From Streptomyces sp. CG1 (lineage in GTDB: Bacteria > Actinomycetota > Actinomycetes > Streptomycetales > Streptomycetaceae): DNA of 64,000 bases. Positions 56,782-64,000 of this stretch are shown piece by piece (position 1 is the stretch's first letter; every line of letters starts with the position of its first letter). The stretch covers positions 682,001 to 746,000 of the forward strand of contig NZ_CP163518.1 of the NCBI RefSeq assembly GCF_041080625.1, read 5' to 3'. A model generated the notes under the pieces. It had not been told where the DNA came from. It did no database searches and saw nothing but the letters and a program-made list of their open reading frames with translations. The position numbers and the translations under genes are program-made.

Positions 56782-56822
56782 TCTCAATGAAACTAGTAGC
56801 TCGTCAACTAGTTTCGTTGAGA
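56782..56822. promoter_or_regulatory. PadR operator
   Basis: Two 16-base arms (56782-56797 and 56807-56822) are complementary except for one base, with nine bases between. Each contains GAAACTAGT or its complement. The site fills the 73-base gap between the divergent operon (start 56771) and padR (start 56845). Confidence 0.75.
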
Positions 56823-56844
56823 GTGGCTCCGGTAGGCTCTCGGC

Positions 56845-57438
56845 ATGCGCAGCTCCCCTCTCGGCCTCACCGTTCTCTCGCTTCTGCACCTGCAGCCGCT
56901 GCACCCGTACGGCATCCAGCGGCTGATCAAGCAGTGGGGGAAGGACCAGGTCGTCAACGTCAGCCAGCGGGCGAGCCTGTACCGGACCATCGACCGGCTG
57001 CTCGAGGCGGGGCTGATCGCCGTGCGCGAGACCAGCCGGGATCAGCAGTACCCGGAACGCACGGTCTATGAGGTGACGGACGCGGGCCGTACGGCAACGC
57101 GCGAGTGGCTGCGGGAGATGCTGGTCGCGCCGCGGGCGGAGTACCCGGAGTTCCCCGCCGCGCTCTCCTTCACCATGATGCTGCTGCCGCAGGAGGTTGC
57201 GGCCGATCTGTCCGCTCGCGCCGCACAGGTACGCGCCCGGCTGGACGAGTTGGAGGCCGCCGCCGAGGGGGCCCGCCAACTCGCGCTGCCGCGGATCACC
57301 ATACTGGAGGACGAGTACCGCCGCGCCGTACTGACCGCGGAGCTCAACTGGCTCGACGCGGTCACGTCCGACCTCCGTTCCGGCGCGCTCACCTGGGACT
57401 TCGAAACCCTGGCAGCTCTCGCCAGAGCTACGTCCTGA
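56845..57438 (+). CDS. PadR-family transcriptional regulator
   Basis: This 197-residue protein has the PadR winged helix (LGLTVLSLLHLQPLHPYGIQ, VSQRASLYRTIDRLLEAGLI, YEVTDAGRTATREWLREML) and a C-terminal coiled-coil dimer domain (LSARAAQVRARLDELEAAAE). PadR proteins repress stress or phenolic-acid genes and release them on ligand binding. TAGGCT lies six bases before the ATG with no ribosome site, so the mRNA may be leaderless. The palindrome just upstream is its probable site. Confidence 0.92.
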   Translation: MRSSPLGLTVLSLLHLQPLHPYGIQRLIKQWGKDQVVNVSQRASLYRTIDRLLEAGLIAVRETSRDQQYPERTVYEVTDAGRTATREWLREMLVAPRAEYPEFPAALSFTMMLLPQEVAADLSARAAQVRARLDELEAAAEGARQLALPRITILEDEYRRAVLTAELNWLDAVTSDLRSGALTWDFETLAALARATS

Positions 57439-57499
57439 GGAGCCGGAGCACCCGCTGCCGGCGGACTTCCTCGTGCGTTCGCCCCGGGACGCGAGTGCA

Positions 57500-57519
57500 C
57501 CCGCGGGCTGCTCCGCGGG
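57500..57519. terminator. Bidirectional hairpin between padR and lysR
   Basis: CCCGCGG and CCGCGGG pair around a six-base loop between convergent genes. The gap 57520-57597 also shows NWAPVTPGPDGTAYIGVFDS on the plus strand, a possible coding remnant that I cannot place. Confidence 0.55.
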
Positions 57520-57597
57520 GGTGACAGCCTCGTGGCCCAGCAGCCATGGCTAGGAGAACAACTGGGCGCCGGTCACCCCGGGGCCGGACGGCACCGC

Positions 57598-58542
57598 CTA
57601 CATCGGCGTCTTCGACAGCCCGGCCGCCGTGCGCGACGGCGGGTGGCCTGAGCGAGCGGTCCGGGCCAGGACATCGACCAGGGCCGCCACCGTCGGCCGG
57701 TGTTCGGCGAAGGAGCGGCAGACCACCACGATGTGACGCTCCATGGTCTCCCGCAGTTCCAGGACGTCGAGGCAGGACGGGCGCAGCCGGAGCATCAGGT
57801 CGGTCACCACGCTGACCCCGACGCCGGCCTCGACCAGGGCCAGGGTGGCGGCCGTGTCCGTCACCTCGTGCAGCACCTGCGGTTCGAATCCGGCTCGGCG
57901 GCAGGCGGTGAGCACGGCACGGCCGTAGTAGCTGCCGGCCGACGGCAGGATCCAGCCCAGTCCGCCGGCGTCGGCGAGCGAGACCTTCTTCCGGCCGGGC
58001 ATGGCTCCGGCGGGCACCGCGAGTGAGAAGCGTTCCCTCGACAACTCGGTCACCCGCAGGGACGGATCGCGCGGGATCGGCACATCCGGGTAGTCCAGGC
58101 CCAGGGCCAGGTCCACGGTGCCGCCGGCGACCGCGTCGTACACCTCGTCCACATCCATGTCCCGGCTGCGCACGGTCACGCCGGGATGCCGCTCACGTAC
58201 CTGGCGCAAAGCCGGCGGCAGGATCTCGGCGGCGGCCGTGGCGAAGAGCCCGACCCGGAGTGTCCCGGATATCTCGTTCCTGGTGCGCTCCAGCGCTTCG
58301 ACGGCCTCGGCCTCCGTCGTGAGGATGCGCTCTGCGTGCAGGGCCAGGGTGGCTCCGGCGTCGGTGAGTTCCACGCGGCGCCCCACTCGCCTCAGCAGTT
58401 GCATCCCGGTGGCCTTCTCCAGTGCGGCGATCTGCTGCGAGACCCCGCCGGGCGTGTACCCCAGGGCCTCCGCGACGGCGGTGATGGTGCCACGCCTGGT
58501 CAGTTCCACCAGTGAGCGCAGCTGCGCACTCGTCCAGTCCAT
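57598..58542 (-). CDS. LysR-family transcriptional regulator
   Basis: This 314-residue regulator has the LysR helix-turn-helix (LRSLVELTRRGTITAVAEAL, GYTPGGVSQQIAALEKATGM, RRVELTDAGATL) and a periplasmic-binding-like effector domain (LRVGLFATAAAEILPPALRQ onward). It faces the FAD oxidase-HglS-ALDH7 genes, which it probably activates in response to a pathway intermediate such as pipecolate or 2-aminoadipate. TAGGGT is six bases before the ATG at 58542 with no ribosome site, so a leaderless transcript is likely. ATCAA-N12-TTGAT lies just upstream. Confidence 0.92.
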   Translation of the reverse strand: MDWTSAQLRSLVELTRRGTITAVAEALGYTPGGVSQQIAALEKATGMQLLRRVGRRVELTDAGATLALHAERILTTEAEAVEALERTRNEISGTLRVGLFATAAAEILPPALRQVRERHPGVTVRSRDMDVDEVYDAVAGGTVDLALGLDYPDVPIPRDPSLRVTELSRERFSLAVPAGAMPGRKKVSLADAGGLGWILPSAGSYYGRAVLTACRRAGFEPQVLHEVTDTAATLALVEAGVGVSVVTDLMLRLRPSCLDVLELRETMERHIVVVCRSFAEHRPTVAALVDVLARTARSGHPPSRTAAGLSKTPM

Positions 58543-58558
58543 ATAGGGACCCTAAAAG

Positions 58559-58580
58559 ATCAAAGGCATGAATCGTTGAT
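58559..58580. promoter_or_regulatory. LysR-type binding site
   Basis: ATCAA (58559-58563) and TTGAT (58576-58580) form an inverted repeat with 12 bases between, the geometry of LysR T-N11-A boxes. It lies five bases from the putative lysR -10. Confidence 0.55.
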
Positions 58581-58637
58581 GGACGTCAATGGTCGGCTTG
58601 CTGCACGATGACGCGGAGACTGGTGATCGGCATCACT

Positions 58638-58650
58638 CTGTCACTGACAG
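58638..58650. promoter_or_regulatory. Second palindrome before the FAD oxidase gene
   Basis: CTGTCA-C-TGACAG is a perfect 13-base palindrome 58 bases before the TTG start. It could be an activator subsite or another operator. Confidence 0.35.
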
Positions 58651-58708
58651 CCCCGCCGCCCGGACATGGCACCGTCCGGCGCGGTGGCCTCCGGAAGGGA
58701 GTGACCCG

Positions 58709-59881
58709 TTGTCCTCCTCCGTCTTCCGCACCGTTCCGGCCTCCGCCGATGTCGTGATCATCGGTGGTGGCGTCATGGGTGCGAGCACCGCGTTCCATCT
58801 CGCCGAGGCCGGCGTGACGAACGTCGTCGTCGTGGAGCGCGGCGACCTCGGCTGCGGCAGTTCGGGCAAGCCGATCGGCGGTGTCCGCGCCCAGTTCTCC
58901 GATCCGCTCAACATCGAGCTGGGCAGCCGCAGCCTGCGTGCCTACCGGGACTTCCCCCGTCGGCCCGGCGCCGACATCCGGCTCGACACGGTTGGCTACC
59001 TCTTCCTCCTCGACAGCGAACAGCAGGCGACCGCCTTCGAGGCCGGGGTCAAGCTCCAGAACAGCCTCGATGTGCCGAGCCGCATGATCGGCCCCGACGA
59101 GGCCCGGCGCCTGTGTCCCTACGTCAGCACCGACGGCCTCGTGGCCGCCGCGTACTCCCCCGCAGACGGACATGCCCGCCCCGCCCTGGTCGTCCAGGGA
59201 TATGCGCGGGCCGCGGCCCGTGCCGGTGTCACCCTCGCCACCCACACCGCGGTCCTGGGCCTCGACACGGCCGGAGACCGCGTCGTCGGTGTGCACACCA
59301 GCCACGGCCGTATCGCGTGCTCCACCGTCATCTGCACAGCAGGAGCGTGGTCGGCGCACATCGGCGCCATGGCCGGCGTCGACCTCCCCGTCCGGCCGGT
59401 GAAACGGCAGCTGTCCTTCACCGTGCCGCTCACGCCGCCCGCCCCGCGCATCCCGTTCACCATCGACTTCTCCTCGACCGCGTACTTCCACAACAGTGAC
59501 GACGGCCTGCTGTTCGGGCTGGCCGACCGCGGCCAGGAGGACGGCTTCGACACGACCTGGACCCCGGAGTGGCTGGAACTGTTCCGCGTCGTCGCCCGCC
59601 GCCGCGCCCCGGCCCTGGCCGAGATGCGCACCGGCGACGGCTGGGCGGGCCTGTACGAGGTCACACCGGACCACAACGCGCTCATCGGCCGCTCCGGCGA
59701 CCTTTCCAACTTCCTTTACGCCGCTGGGTTTTCCGGTCACGGCTTCCTGCAGGCGCCCGCGGTCGGCGAAGTCGTACGCGACCTGTACCTGGAGCGGGAG
59801 CCGTTCACCGACATCTCCCCCCTCAGCGCCGACCGGTTCCGCCCCGGCGCCGGCGCCCGACCCGAAGCCCACGTCGTGTGA
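58709..59881 (+). CDS. FAD-dependent oxidoreductase, DAO family (pipecolate/sarcosine-oxidase-like)
   Basis: This 390-residue flavoprotein has the FAD motif DVVIIGGGVMGASTAFHLAE, VVVERGDLGCGSSGKPIGGV, AGAWSAHIGAMAGVDLPVRP and the C-terminal GRSGDLSNFLYAAGFSGHGF. DAO-family members oxidise secondary amines; AmaA of Pseudomonas oxidises L-pipecolate. The following HglS and ALDH7 genes make a pipecolate oxidase role likely but not proven. The start is TTG at 58709 with GAAGGGAG seven bases before it; no ATG/GTG precedes the FAD motif in frame. Confidence 0.85.
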   Translation: MSSSVFRTVPASADVVIIGGGVMGASTAFHLAEAGVTNVVVVERGDLGCGSSGKPIGGVRAQFSDPLNIELGSRSLRAYRDFPRRPGADIRLDTVGYLFLLDSEQQATAFEAGVKLQNSLDVPSRMIGPDEARRLCPYVSTDGLVAAAYSPADGHARPALVVQGYARAAARAGVTLATHTAVLGLDTAGDRVVGVHTSHGRIACSTVICTAGAWSAHIGAMAGVDLPVRPVKRQLSFTVPLTPPAPRIPFTIDFSSTAYFHNSDDGLLFGLADRGQEDGFDTTWTPEWLELFRVVARRRAPALAEMRTGDGWAGLYEVTPDHNALIGRSGDLSNFLYAAGFSGHGFLQAPAVGEVVRDLYLEREPFTDISPLSADRFRPGAGARPEAHVV

Positions 59882-59926
59882 CCACCGACGGCTCACCTGG
59901 TGTGACCCCGACCGAAAGGCCGAACC

Positions 59927-61342
59927 ATGGCGATGATCAGTCAGTGGCGGCTGCGGGCCGCCTTCGCGGAGCGGCTGTCGCGGATGTACGGGCGGGAGGT
60001 GCCCGCCTACACCACGCTCGTGGACGTCTCGCGCGAGGTCAACGAGGACGTCCTGCGCGCGCGGGGAGCCGACGCCGAACGTCTGGGGTCCATCGGCCGG
60101 GTGACCGCCGAGCGGCACGGGGCCATCCGCGTCGGCACACCACGCGAACTGCGGCAGGTGGCTCGCATCTTCGGCGCTCTGGGCATGCATCCGGTCGGCT
60201 TCTACGACCTGCGGGAGGCCGCCGCCAGCGCCGTGCCCGTCGTCTCCACCGCCTTCCGGCCGGTCGACGGCGAGGAACTGGCGCGCAACCCCTTCCGGGT
60301 GTTCACCTCGATGCTCACCCCGGCCGACCCCCGCTTCTTCGACGCCGACCTGCGTGCGCGTCTGGAGGCCTTCCTCGCGGCTCGCGAACTGTTCCCGCCC
60401 GAGCTGCTGGCGCTGGCCGACCGGGCCGCCACCGAGCGGGAACTGCCCGAGCAGGAGGCCGAGCGGTTCCTGCAGCTCGCCGTGGCGGCCTTCGAACTGT
60501 CCGCCGAGCCGGTCGACAAGGCCTGGTACGAGACGCTGGAGCGGATCTCCGCCGTCGCCGCGGACATCGGCGGCGTGCGCAGCACCCACATCAACCACCT
60601 CACCCCGCGCGTCCTGGACATCGACGAGCTGTACCGGCGGATGACCTCGCGCGGCATCGAGATGATCGACACCATCCAGGGCCCACCGGCCTGGAAGGGT
60701 CCCGACGTCCTGCTGCGGCAGACCTCCTTCCGGGCCCTGGCCGAGATCCGCGCGCTGCGCACCCCGGACGGCAGCGTGGTCAGCGGCACCCTGCGGGTCC
60801 GCTTCGGCGAGGTCGAAGCCCGGGGCATCGCCCTCACCCGCGAGGGCCGCGCCCTGTACGACGGCCTCCTCGGCCGGGTGGACGAGCAGGCCTCACAGCA
60901 CCCCTCTCGGGCCCGCGGCGACATCGCGCGCGCCGTGTGGGAGCGGCACATGCCCGGCAGCGAGCAGGAACTGGCCGCCGAGGGACTGGCCTACTTCACC
61001 TACCAGGTCAGCCCCGGCCGGCCGCGCGACGGCAGCCGCCCGCCGGCTGATCTCGGCGCACTGGTGCGACAGGGCTGGGTACGGGCCGAGCCCATCGTCT
61101 ACGAGGACTTCCTGCCCCGCTCCGCCGCCGGCATCTTCCAGTCCAACCTCGGCGGCGCGGGCACCCGCGACAACGGCCGGCAGGGCATCGCGTACGACGA
61201 CGCCTGGCTGTCCGGCGCCATCGGCCGCGAGGTCCTGGACCCGTTCGCCCTCTACGAACGGCAGCAGAACCGCTCCCTCGCGGAGGTCGCCCGCGCACTC
61301 GACCTCACCGACACCCCCTCACCCAGTCAAGGACGGCCATGA
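59927..61342 (+). CDS. hglS: 2-oxoadipate dioxygenase/decarboxylase (HglS/YdcJ, DUF1338)
   Basis: This 471-residue protein matches the DUF1338/HglS family. His64 and Arg68 (AERHGAIRVG), His221 or His224 in GVRSTHINHLTPRVLDID, and Glu295 (FGEVEARG) correspond to the iron ligands and substrate Arg. In Pseudomonas HglS converts 2-oxoadipate with oxygen to 2-hydroxyglutarate, the late step of D-lysine/pipecolate breakdown. Its neighbours supply earlier steps. The ATG at 59927 lies 45 bases after the FAD gene; the stop overlaps the ALDH start by four bases (ATGA). Confidence 0.85.
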   Translation: MAMISQWRLRAAFAERLSRMYGREVPAYTTLVDVSREVNEDVLRARGADAERLGSIGRVTAERHGAIRVGTPRELRQVARIFGALGMHPVGFYDLREAAASAVPVVSTAFRPVDGEELARNPFRVFTSMLTPADPRFFDADLRARLEAFLAARELFPPELLALADRAATERELPEQEAERFLQLAVAAFELSAEPVDKAWYETLERISAVAADIGGVRSTHINHLTPRVLDIDELYRRMTSRGIEMIDTIQGPPAWKGPDVLLRQTSFRALAEIRALRTPDGSVVSGTLRVRFGEVEARGIALTREGRALYDGLLGRVDEQASQHPSRARGDIARAVWERHMPGSEQELAAEGLAYFTYQVSPGRPRDGSRPPADLGALVRQGWVRAEPIVYEDFLPRSAAGIFQSNLGGAGTRDNGRQGIAYDDAWLSGAIGREVLDPFALYERQQNRSLAEVARALDLTDTPSPSQGRP

Positions 61343-62868
61343 CCAGCACCTCCCTGCCCACCACGGACGAGCTGCGCACCCGCGCCCGTACGTCCCTGCG
61401 GAACGTCGGCGTCGACGTGCCCGAGGGCAACGCCCTCCACGCCCGTACGCCCCTGACCGGCGAGCACCTCTTCGGGCTGCGGGCCGCCACCGCAACCGAC
61501 GTCGAAGAGGCCATCGCCGCCGCCCGCACTGCCTTCCTCACCTGGCGCACGACGCCCGCACCGCGCCGCGGTGAACTCGTGCGCCGCCTCGGCGAGTTGC
61601 TGCGCGTGCACAAGGGCGATCTGGCCGACCTCGTCACCATCGAGGCGGGCAAGATCCGCTCCGAGGCACTCGGCGAGATCCAGGAGATGATCGACATCTG
61701 CGACTTCGCGGTCGGCCTGTCCCGGCAGTTGTACGGCCGTACGATCGCCTCCGAACGCCCCGGCCACCGCCTGGCCGAGACCTGGCATCCCCTCGGCGTG
61801 GCCGGCGTCATCTCCGCGTTCAACTTCCCCGCCGCCGTGTGGTCGTGGAACACCGCCGTCGCCCTGGTCTGCGGCGACACCGTGGTCTGGAAGCCCTCGG
61901 AGTTCACGCCGCTCATCTCCCTGGCCTGCGACCACCTGCTCGCCCGCGCCGCCGAGGAGGTCGGCGCACCCCGTGACGTGCACCGCCTCCTCCTCGGTGA
62001 CCGGGCGGTCGGCGAGAAGCTGGTCGACGACCCCCGCGTCGCCCTCGTCAGCGCCACCGGCTCGACCCGCATGGGCCGTGCGGTCGGCCCGCGCGTCGCC
62101 GCCCGCTTCGGCCGCAGCCTGCTGGAGCTCGGCGGCAACAACGCCGCGATCGTCGCCCCCTCCGCCGACCTGGACCTCGCCGTCCCGGCCATCGTCTTCG
62201 CCGCGGCCGGTACCGCGGGCCAGCGCTGTACGACACTGCGCCGCCTCATCGTCCACCGCGACATCGCCGACCCCCTCATCGAGCGGCTGACCAGCGCCTA
62301 CACCAAACTCCCCATCGGCAACCCGTTCGACGACACCACGCTCGTCGGCCCGCTCATCTCCACGACGGCGCTGGAGGCCATGCACCACGCCCTCACCCGC
62401 GTCCAGGCCCAGGGCGGCAAGATCCTGGCCGGCGGAAACCGGCGTCTCGCAGAGGCGGCGCCGGCGGCGGCCTACACCGAGCCGGTCCTCGTCCACGTCG
62501 GCGAACAGACCGACGTCGTACGGGAGGAGACCTTCGCACCGATCCTGTACGTCCTCACCTACGACACCCTCGACGAGGCGATCGCCCTGCACAACGACGT
62601 CCCGCAGGGCCTGTCGTCCAGCATCTTCACCCGCGACCAGCAGGAAGCCGAGATCTTCCTGTCCGTCGCCGGCTCCGACTGCGGCATCGTCAACGTCAAC
62701 ATCGGCACCTCCGGGGCCGAGATCGGCGGCGCCTTCGGAGGTGAGAAGGACACCGGCGGCGGCCGGGAGTCCGGCTCCGACGCCTGGAAGTCCTACATGC
62801 GCTCGGCCACCAACACCATCAACTACTCCAGCGAACTCGCCCTGGCCCAGGGCGTCAGCTTCCTCTGA
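61339..62868 (+). CDS. amaB: ALDH7-type aldehyde dehydrogenase (L-aminoadipate-semialdehyde / P6C dehydrogenase)
   Basis: The 509-residue enzyme has Glu263 in LLELGGNNA and the catalytic Cys297 in GQRCTTLRR, the ALDH7 hallmark. WHPLGVAGVISAFNFPAAVW, SGAEIGGAFGGEKDTGGGRE and the C-terminal SYMRSATNTINYS also fit ALDH7A1/AmaB. These oxidise 2-aminoadipate 6-semialdehyde (in equilibrium with piperideine-6-carboxylate) to 2-aminoadipate. It is translationally coupled to HglS. The transaminase that would link their substrates is not in the window. Confidence 0.88.
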   Translation: MTSTSLPTTDELRTRARTSLRNVGVDVPEGNALHARTPLTGEHLFGLRAATATDVEEAIAAARTAFLTWRTTPAPRRGELVRRLGELLRVHKGDLADLVTIEAGKIRSEALGEIQEMIDICDFAVGLSRQLYGRTIASERPGHRLAETWHPLGVAGVISAFNFPAAVWSWNTAVALVCGDTVVWKPSEFTPLISLACDHLLARAAEEVGAPRDVHRLLLGDRAVGEKLVDDPRVALVSATGSTRMGRAVGPRVAARFGRSLLELGGNNAAIVAPSADLDLAVPAIVFAAAGTAGQRCTTLRRLIVHRDIADPLIERLTSAYTKLPIGNPFDDTTLVGPLISTTALEAMHHALTRVQAQGGKILAGGNRRLAEAAPAAAYTEPVLVHVGEQTDVVREETFAPILYVLTYDTLDEAIALHNDVPQGLSSSIFTRDQQEAEIFLSVAGSDCGIVNVNIGTSGAEIGGAFGGEKDTGGGRESGSDAWKSYMRSATNTINYSSELALAQGVSFL

Positions 62869-62888
62869 CCCGTACCGCCGGGTGAGCG

Positions 62889-63998
62889 TCACTTGTGGCC
62901 GTGCAGGAAGGCGGGGATCTCGTCGCGGGTCGGGTAGTTCGGCAGAGGTGCCGGCTCGGCTTGCAGGAACGCGGTGACGACGGCGGCGGCTCGGTCGTTG
63001 TTGCCGTCCAGACCGTTCCACAGGTGATGGCCCACTCCGGGCATGTACTGCGTGCGTTCGACGGCGGGGTCGTCGGCGAGGACGGCGGTCTCCCATTGAC
63101 GAACCTGCGAGGAACACTCGGCGATCATCAGCATGGCGGGCGTCGTCGAACGCCTCAGTCGCGGTGCGATGGAGGGCGTGTCCTTCACCGTCTGCTGGAT
63201 GCGGAGACTGGCAGCGGGGCTGAACGAGAAGTTCTGTGCCGTGTCCTCGGCCGGGATGCGGTGCGCGTCGCGCGCGCAGTAGGCGGACGCGGTGTCGCTG
63301 CCGAGGTCGGCGGCGGTGAACGCGTTGTCGCCCTCGGCCTGTCCGATCAGTTCGGTGTCGGGGGTGAGCAGTCCGAACCGCATGAGGCCGAAAGCCACGG
63401 CGTACCGGGGGAGGTGGGTCGATCGCGGCCCGGTCATGGCCGGCGCGAGACCGCGCGCGGAGGGACGCCCCTGGTGCCCGCGGATCCTCGCCGTCGGGCC
63501 GTCCATCGGGCCTGGTTCGGCGATGACCGCACGGTGCAGATGCGCGGCGACGGAGGGGTCGGCCAGGGCTCGGGTGAGCACGACGGCGCCTGACGAGAAG
63601 CCGAGGACGTCTGCCTTACCCTGGCCCAGGCGGTGGATGAACGCGCCGAGGTCACGGACCGATCGGGAGATCGTGTACTGGTCCATGGGGAGCAGGTCGC
63701 TCCGTCCGCCGCCCGCCTGTTCGTAGGTGTAGACGTCGTAGCCCTGACGCGCCAGGAGTTGCAGGAACCGGTGGTCGAGCACCGAGATGCCGCGGACCGG
63801 TCCGCCGTTGAGGTACACGAGCGGGATGCGGTGCCGGAGCGCGGGGTTCGCGGGCGGGTAGTGGTACACAGCGACCCGGCTGCCGGTGTCCAGCCTCCAG
63901 TGCCGCGTGGCCACGAACGGCAGGACGGGCGGATACCGCCGGGCCGTGGGTACGGTCGGGACGCAGACCGACGCTGTCAGCGCCGCCGCGACGATCAC
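62889..63998 (-). CDS. Alpha/beta hydrolase, probably secreted (start uncertain at window edge)
   Basis: At least 369 residues are visible. The frame is open to the right edge, so the GTG at 63998 may not be the true start. The opening VAAALTASVCVPTVPTA looks like a signal-peptide core. The fold shows IPLVYLNGGPVRGISVLDHR (oxyanion region), YTYEQAGGGRSD, nucleophile Ser in VLGFSSGAVVLTRA and His in YMPGVGHHLWNG. These resemble proline-iminopeptidase-like or epoxide-hydrolase-like enzymes; the GGP motif after the first strand favours the former. The gene converges with ALDH7, leaving 20 bases between stops. Confidence 0.8.
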   Translation of the reverse strand: MIVAAALTASVCVPTVPTARRYPPVLPFVATRHWRLDTGSRVAVYHYPPANPALRHRIPLVYLNGGPVRGISVLDHRFLQLLARQGYDVYTYEQAGGGRSDLLPMDQYTISRSVRDLGAFIHRLGQGKADVLGFSSGAVVLTRALADPSVAAHLHRAVIAEPGPMDGPTARIRGHQGRPSARGLAPAMTGPRSTHLPRYAVAFGLMRFGLLTPDTELIGQAEGDNAFTAADLGSDTASAYCARDAHRIPAEDTAQNFSFSPAASLRIQQTVKDTPSIAPRLRRSTTPAMLMIAECSSQVRQWETAVLADDPAVERTQYMPGVGHHLWNGLDGNNDRAAAVVTAFLQAEPAPLPNYPTRDEIPAFLHGHK

Positions 63999-64000
63999 CG

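Overview
This window is typical high-GC actinobacterial DNA and almost certainly comes from a Streptomyces or close relative. Third codon positions are strongly G/C-biased, GTG and TTG starts are common, and many products are secreted. The families present (SpoIIE-type phosphatase with PAS/GAF domains, a Ser/Thr kinase with an FHA partner, a GT39 enzyme with a glycine-rich insert, ROK, PaaX and PadR regulators) are standard for the genus. No ribosomal RNA, phage, insertion sequence or CRISPR is visible. The mix of catabolic cassettes, each with its own regulator, together with several gene remnants looks like an accessory region rather than core genome; this is inference.

Layout. 1-5.4 kb: the end of a sedolisin-type protease, a one-domain Smr protein, a urea transporter, a tiny two-cysteine secreted protein, a DUF3574 protein, a decayed glyoxalase-fold gene and a secreted beta-helix protein. 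5.5-8.3 kb: an FHA-domain gene broken by one frameshift, next to a receptor-type Ser/Thr kinase. 8.7-15.9 kb: cyclophilin, a divergent amidohydrolase without the usual HxH, a GNAT acetyltransferase, a GntP permease, an LmeA-like lipid-binding protein, an asparaginase and a small hypothetical. 15.9-16.6 kb is a gene graveyard. 16.7-26.2 kb: C1 peptidase, CrtC/lipocalin-like protein, YbdK-type ligase, GT39 glycosyltransferase, SpoIIE phosphatase and a DUF1330 protein. 26.3-26.9 kb is a second graveyard.

27-35.5 kb holds two catabolic modules. The first is a four-gene operon (SDR, amidohydrolase, acyl-CoA ligase, MaoC hydratase) facing a MarR gene across a palindromic operator. The second is a PaaX regulator followed by a secreted alpha/beta hydrolase and an MFS exporter behind a good promoter. 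35.5-42.2 kb: an isolated TOPRIM protein, HxlR, SRPBCC, LLM flavin oxidoreductase, SDR, a membrane protein, and a two-component pair with overlapping genes. 42.3-49.6 kb: a ROK regulator and three exported carbohydrate-active enzymes (GH27, GH95, SGNH esterase) that form a plant-polysaccharide locus.

49.8-57.4 kb: a P-loop protein, a glutamine amidotransferase fused to a methyltransferase, XdhC, a methyltransferase remnant beside a degenerate tRNA-like sequence, a methyltransferase/TetR pair sharing nested palindromes, and an FAD monooxygenase operon facing PadR across a long palindrome. 57.6-62.9 kb: a LysR regulator facing FAD oxidase, 2-oxoadipate dioxygenase/decarboxylase (HglS type) and ALDH7, which together read as a pipecolate/lysine degradation cluster. 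The window closes in an alpha/beta hydrolase.

Regulation follows a repeated pattern: a local one-component regulator next to its target, with a palindrome between them. At least five genes have a -10-like hexamer six or seven bases before the ATG and no ribosome binding site, as expected for leaderless transcripts. No wholly novel multi-gene system is evident. The most unusual items are the amidotransferase-methyltransferase fusion with crossing inverted repeats upstream, the amidohydrolase without HxH, the GH95 enzyme with Asp in place of a catalytic Asn, and the nested palindromes at the methyltransferase/TetR locus.
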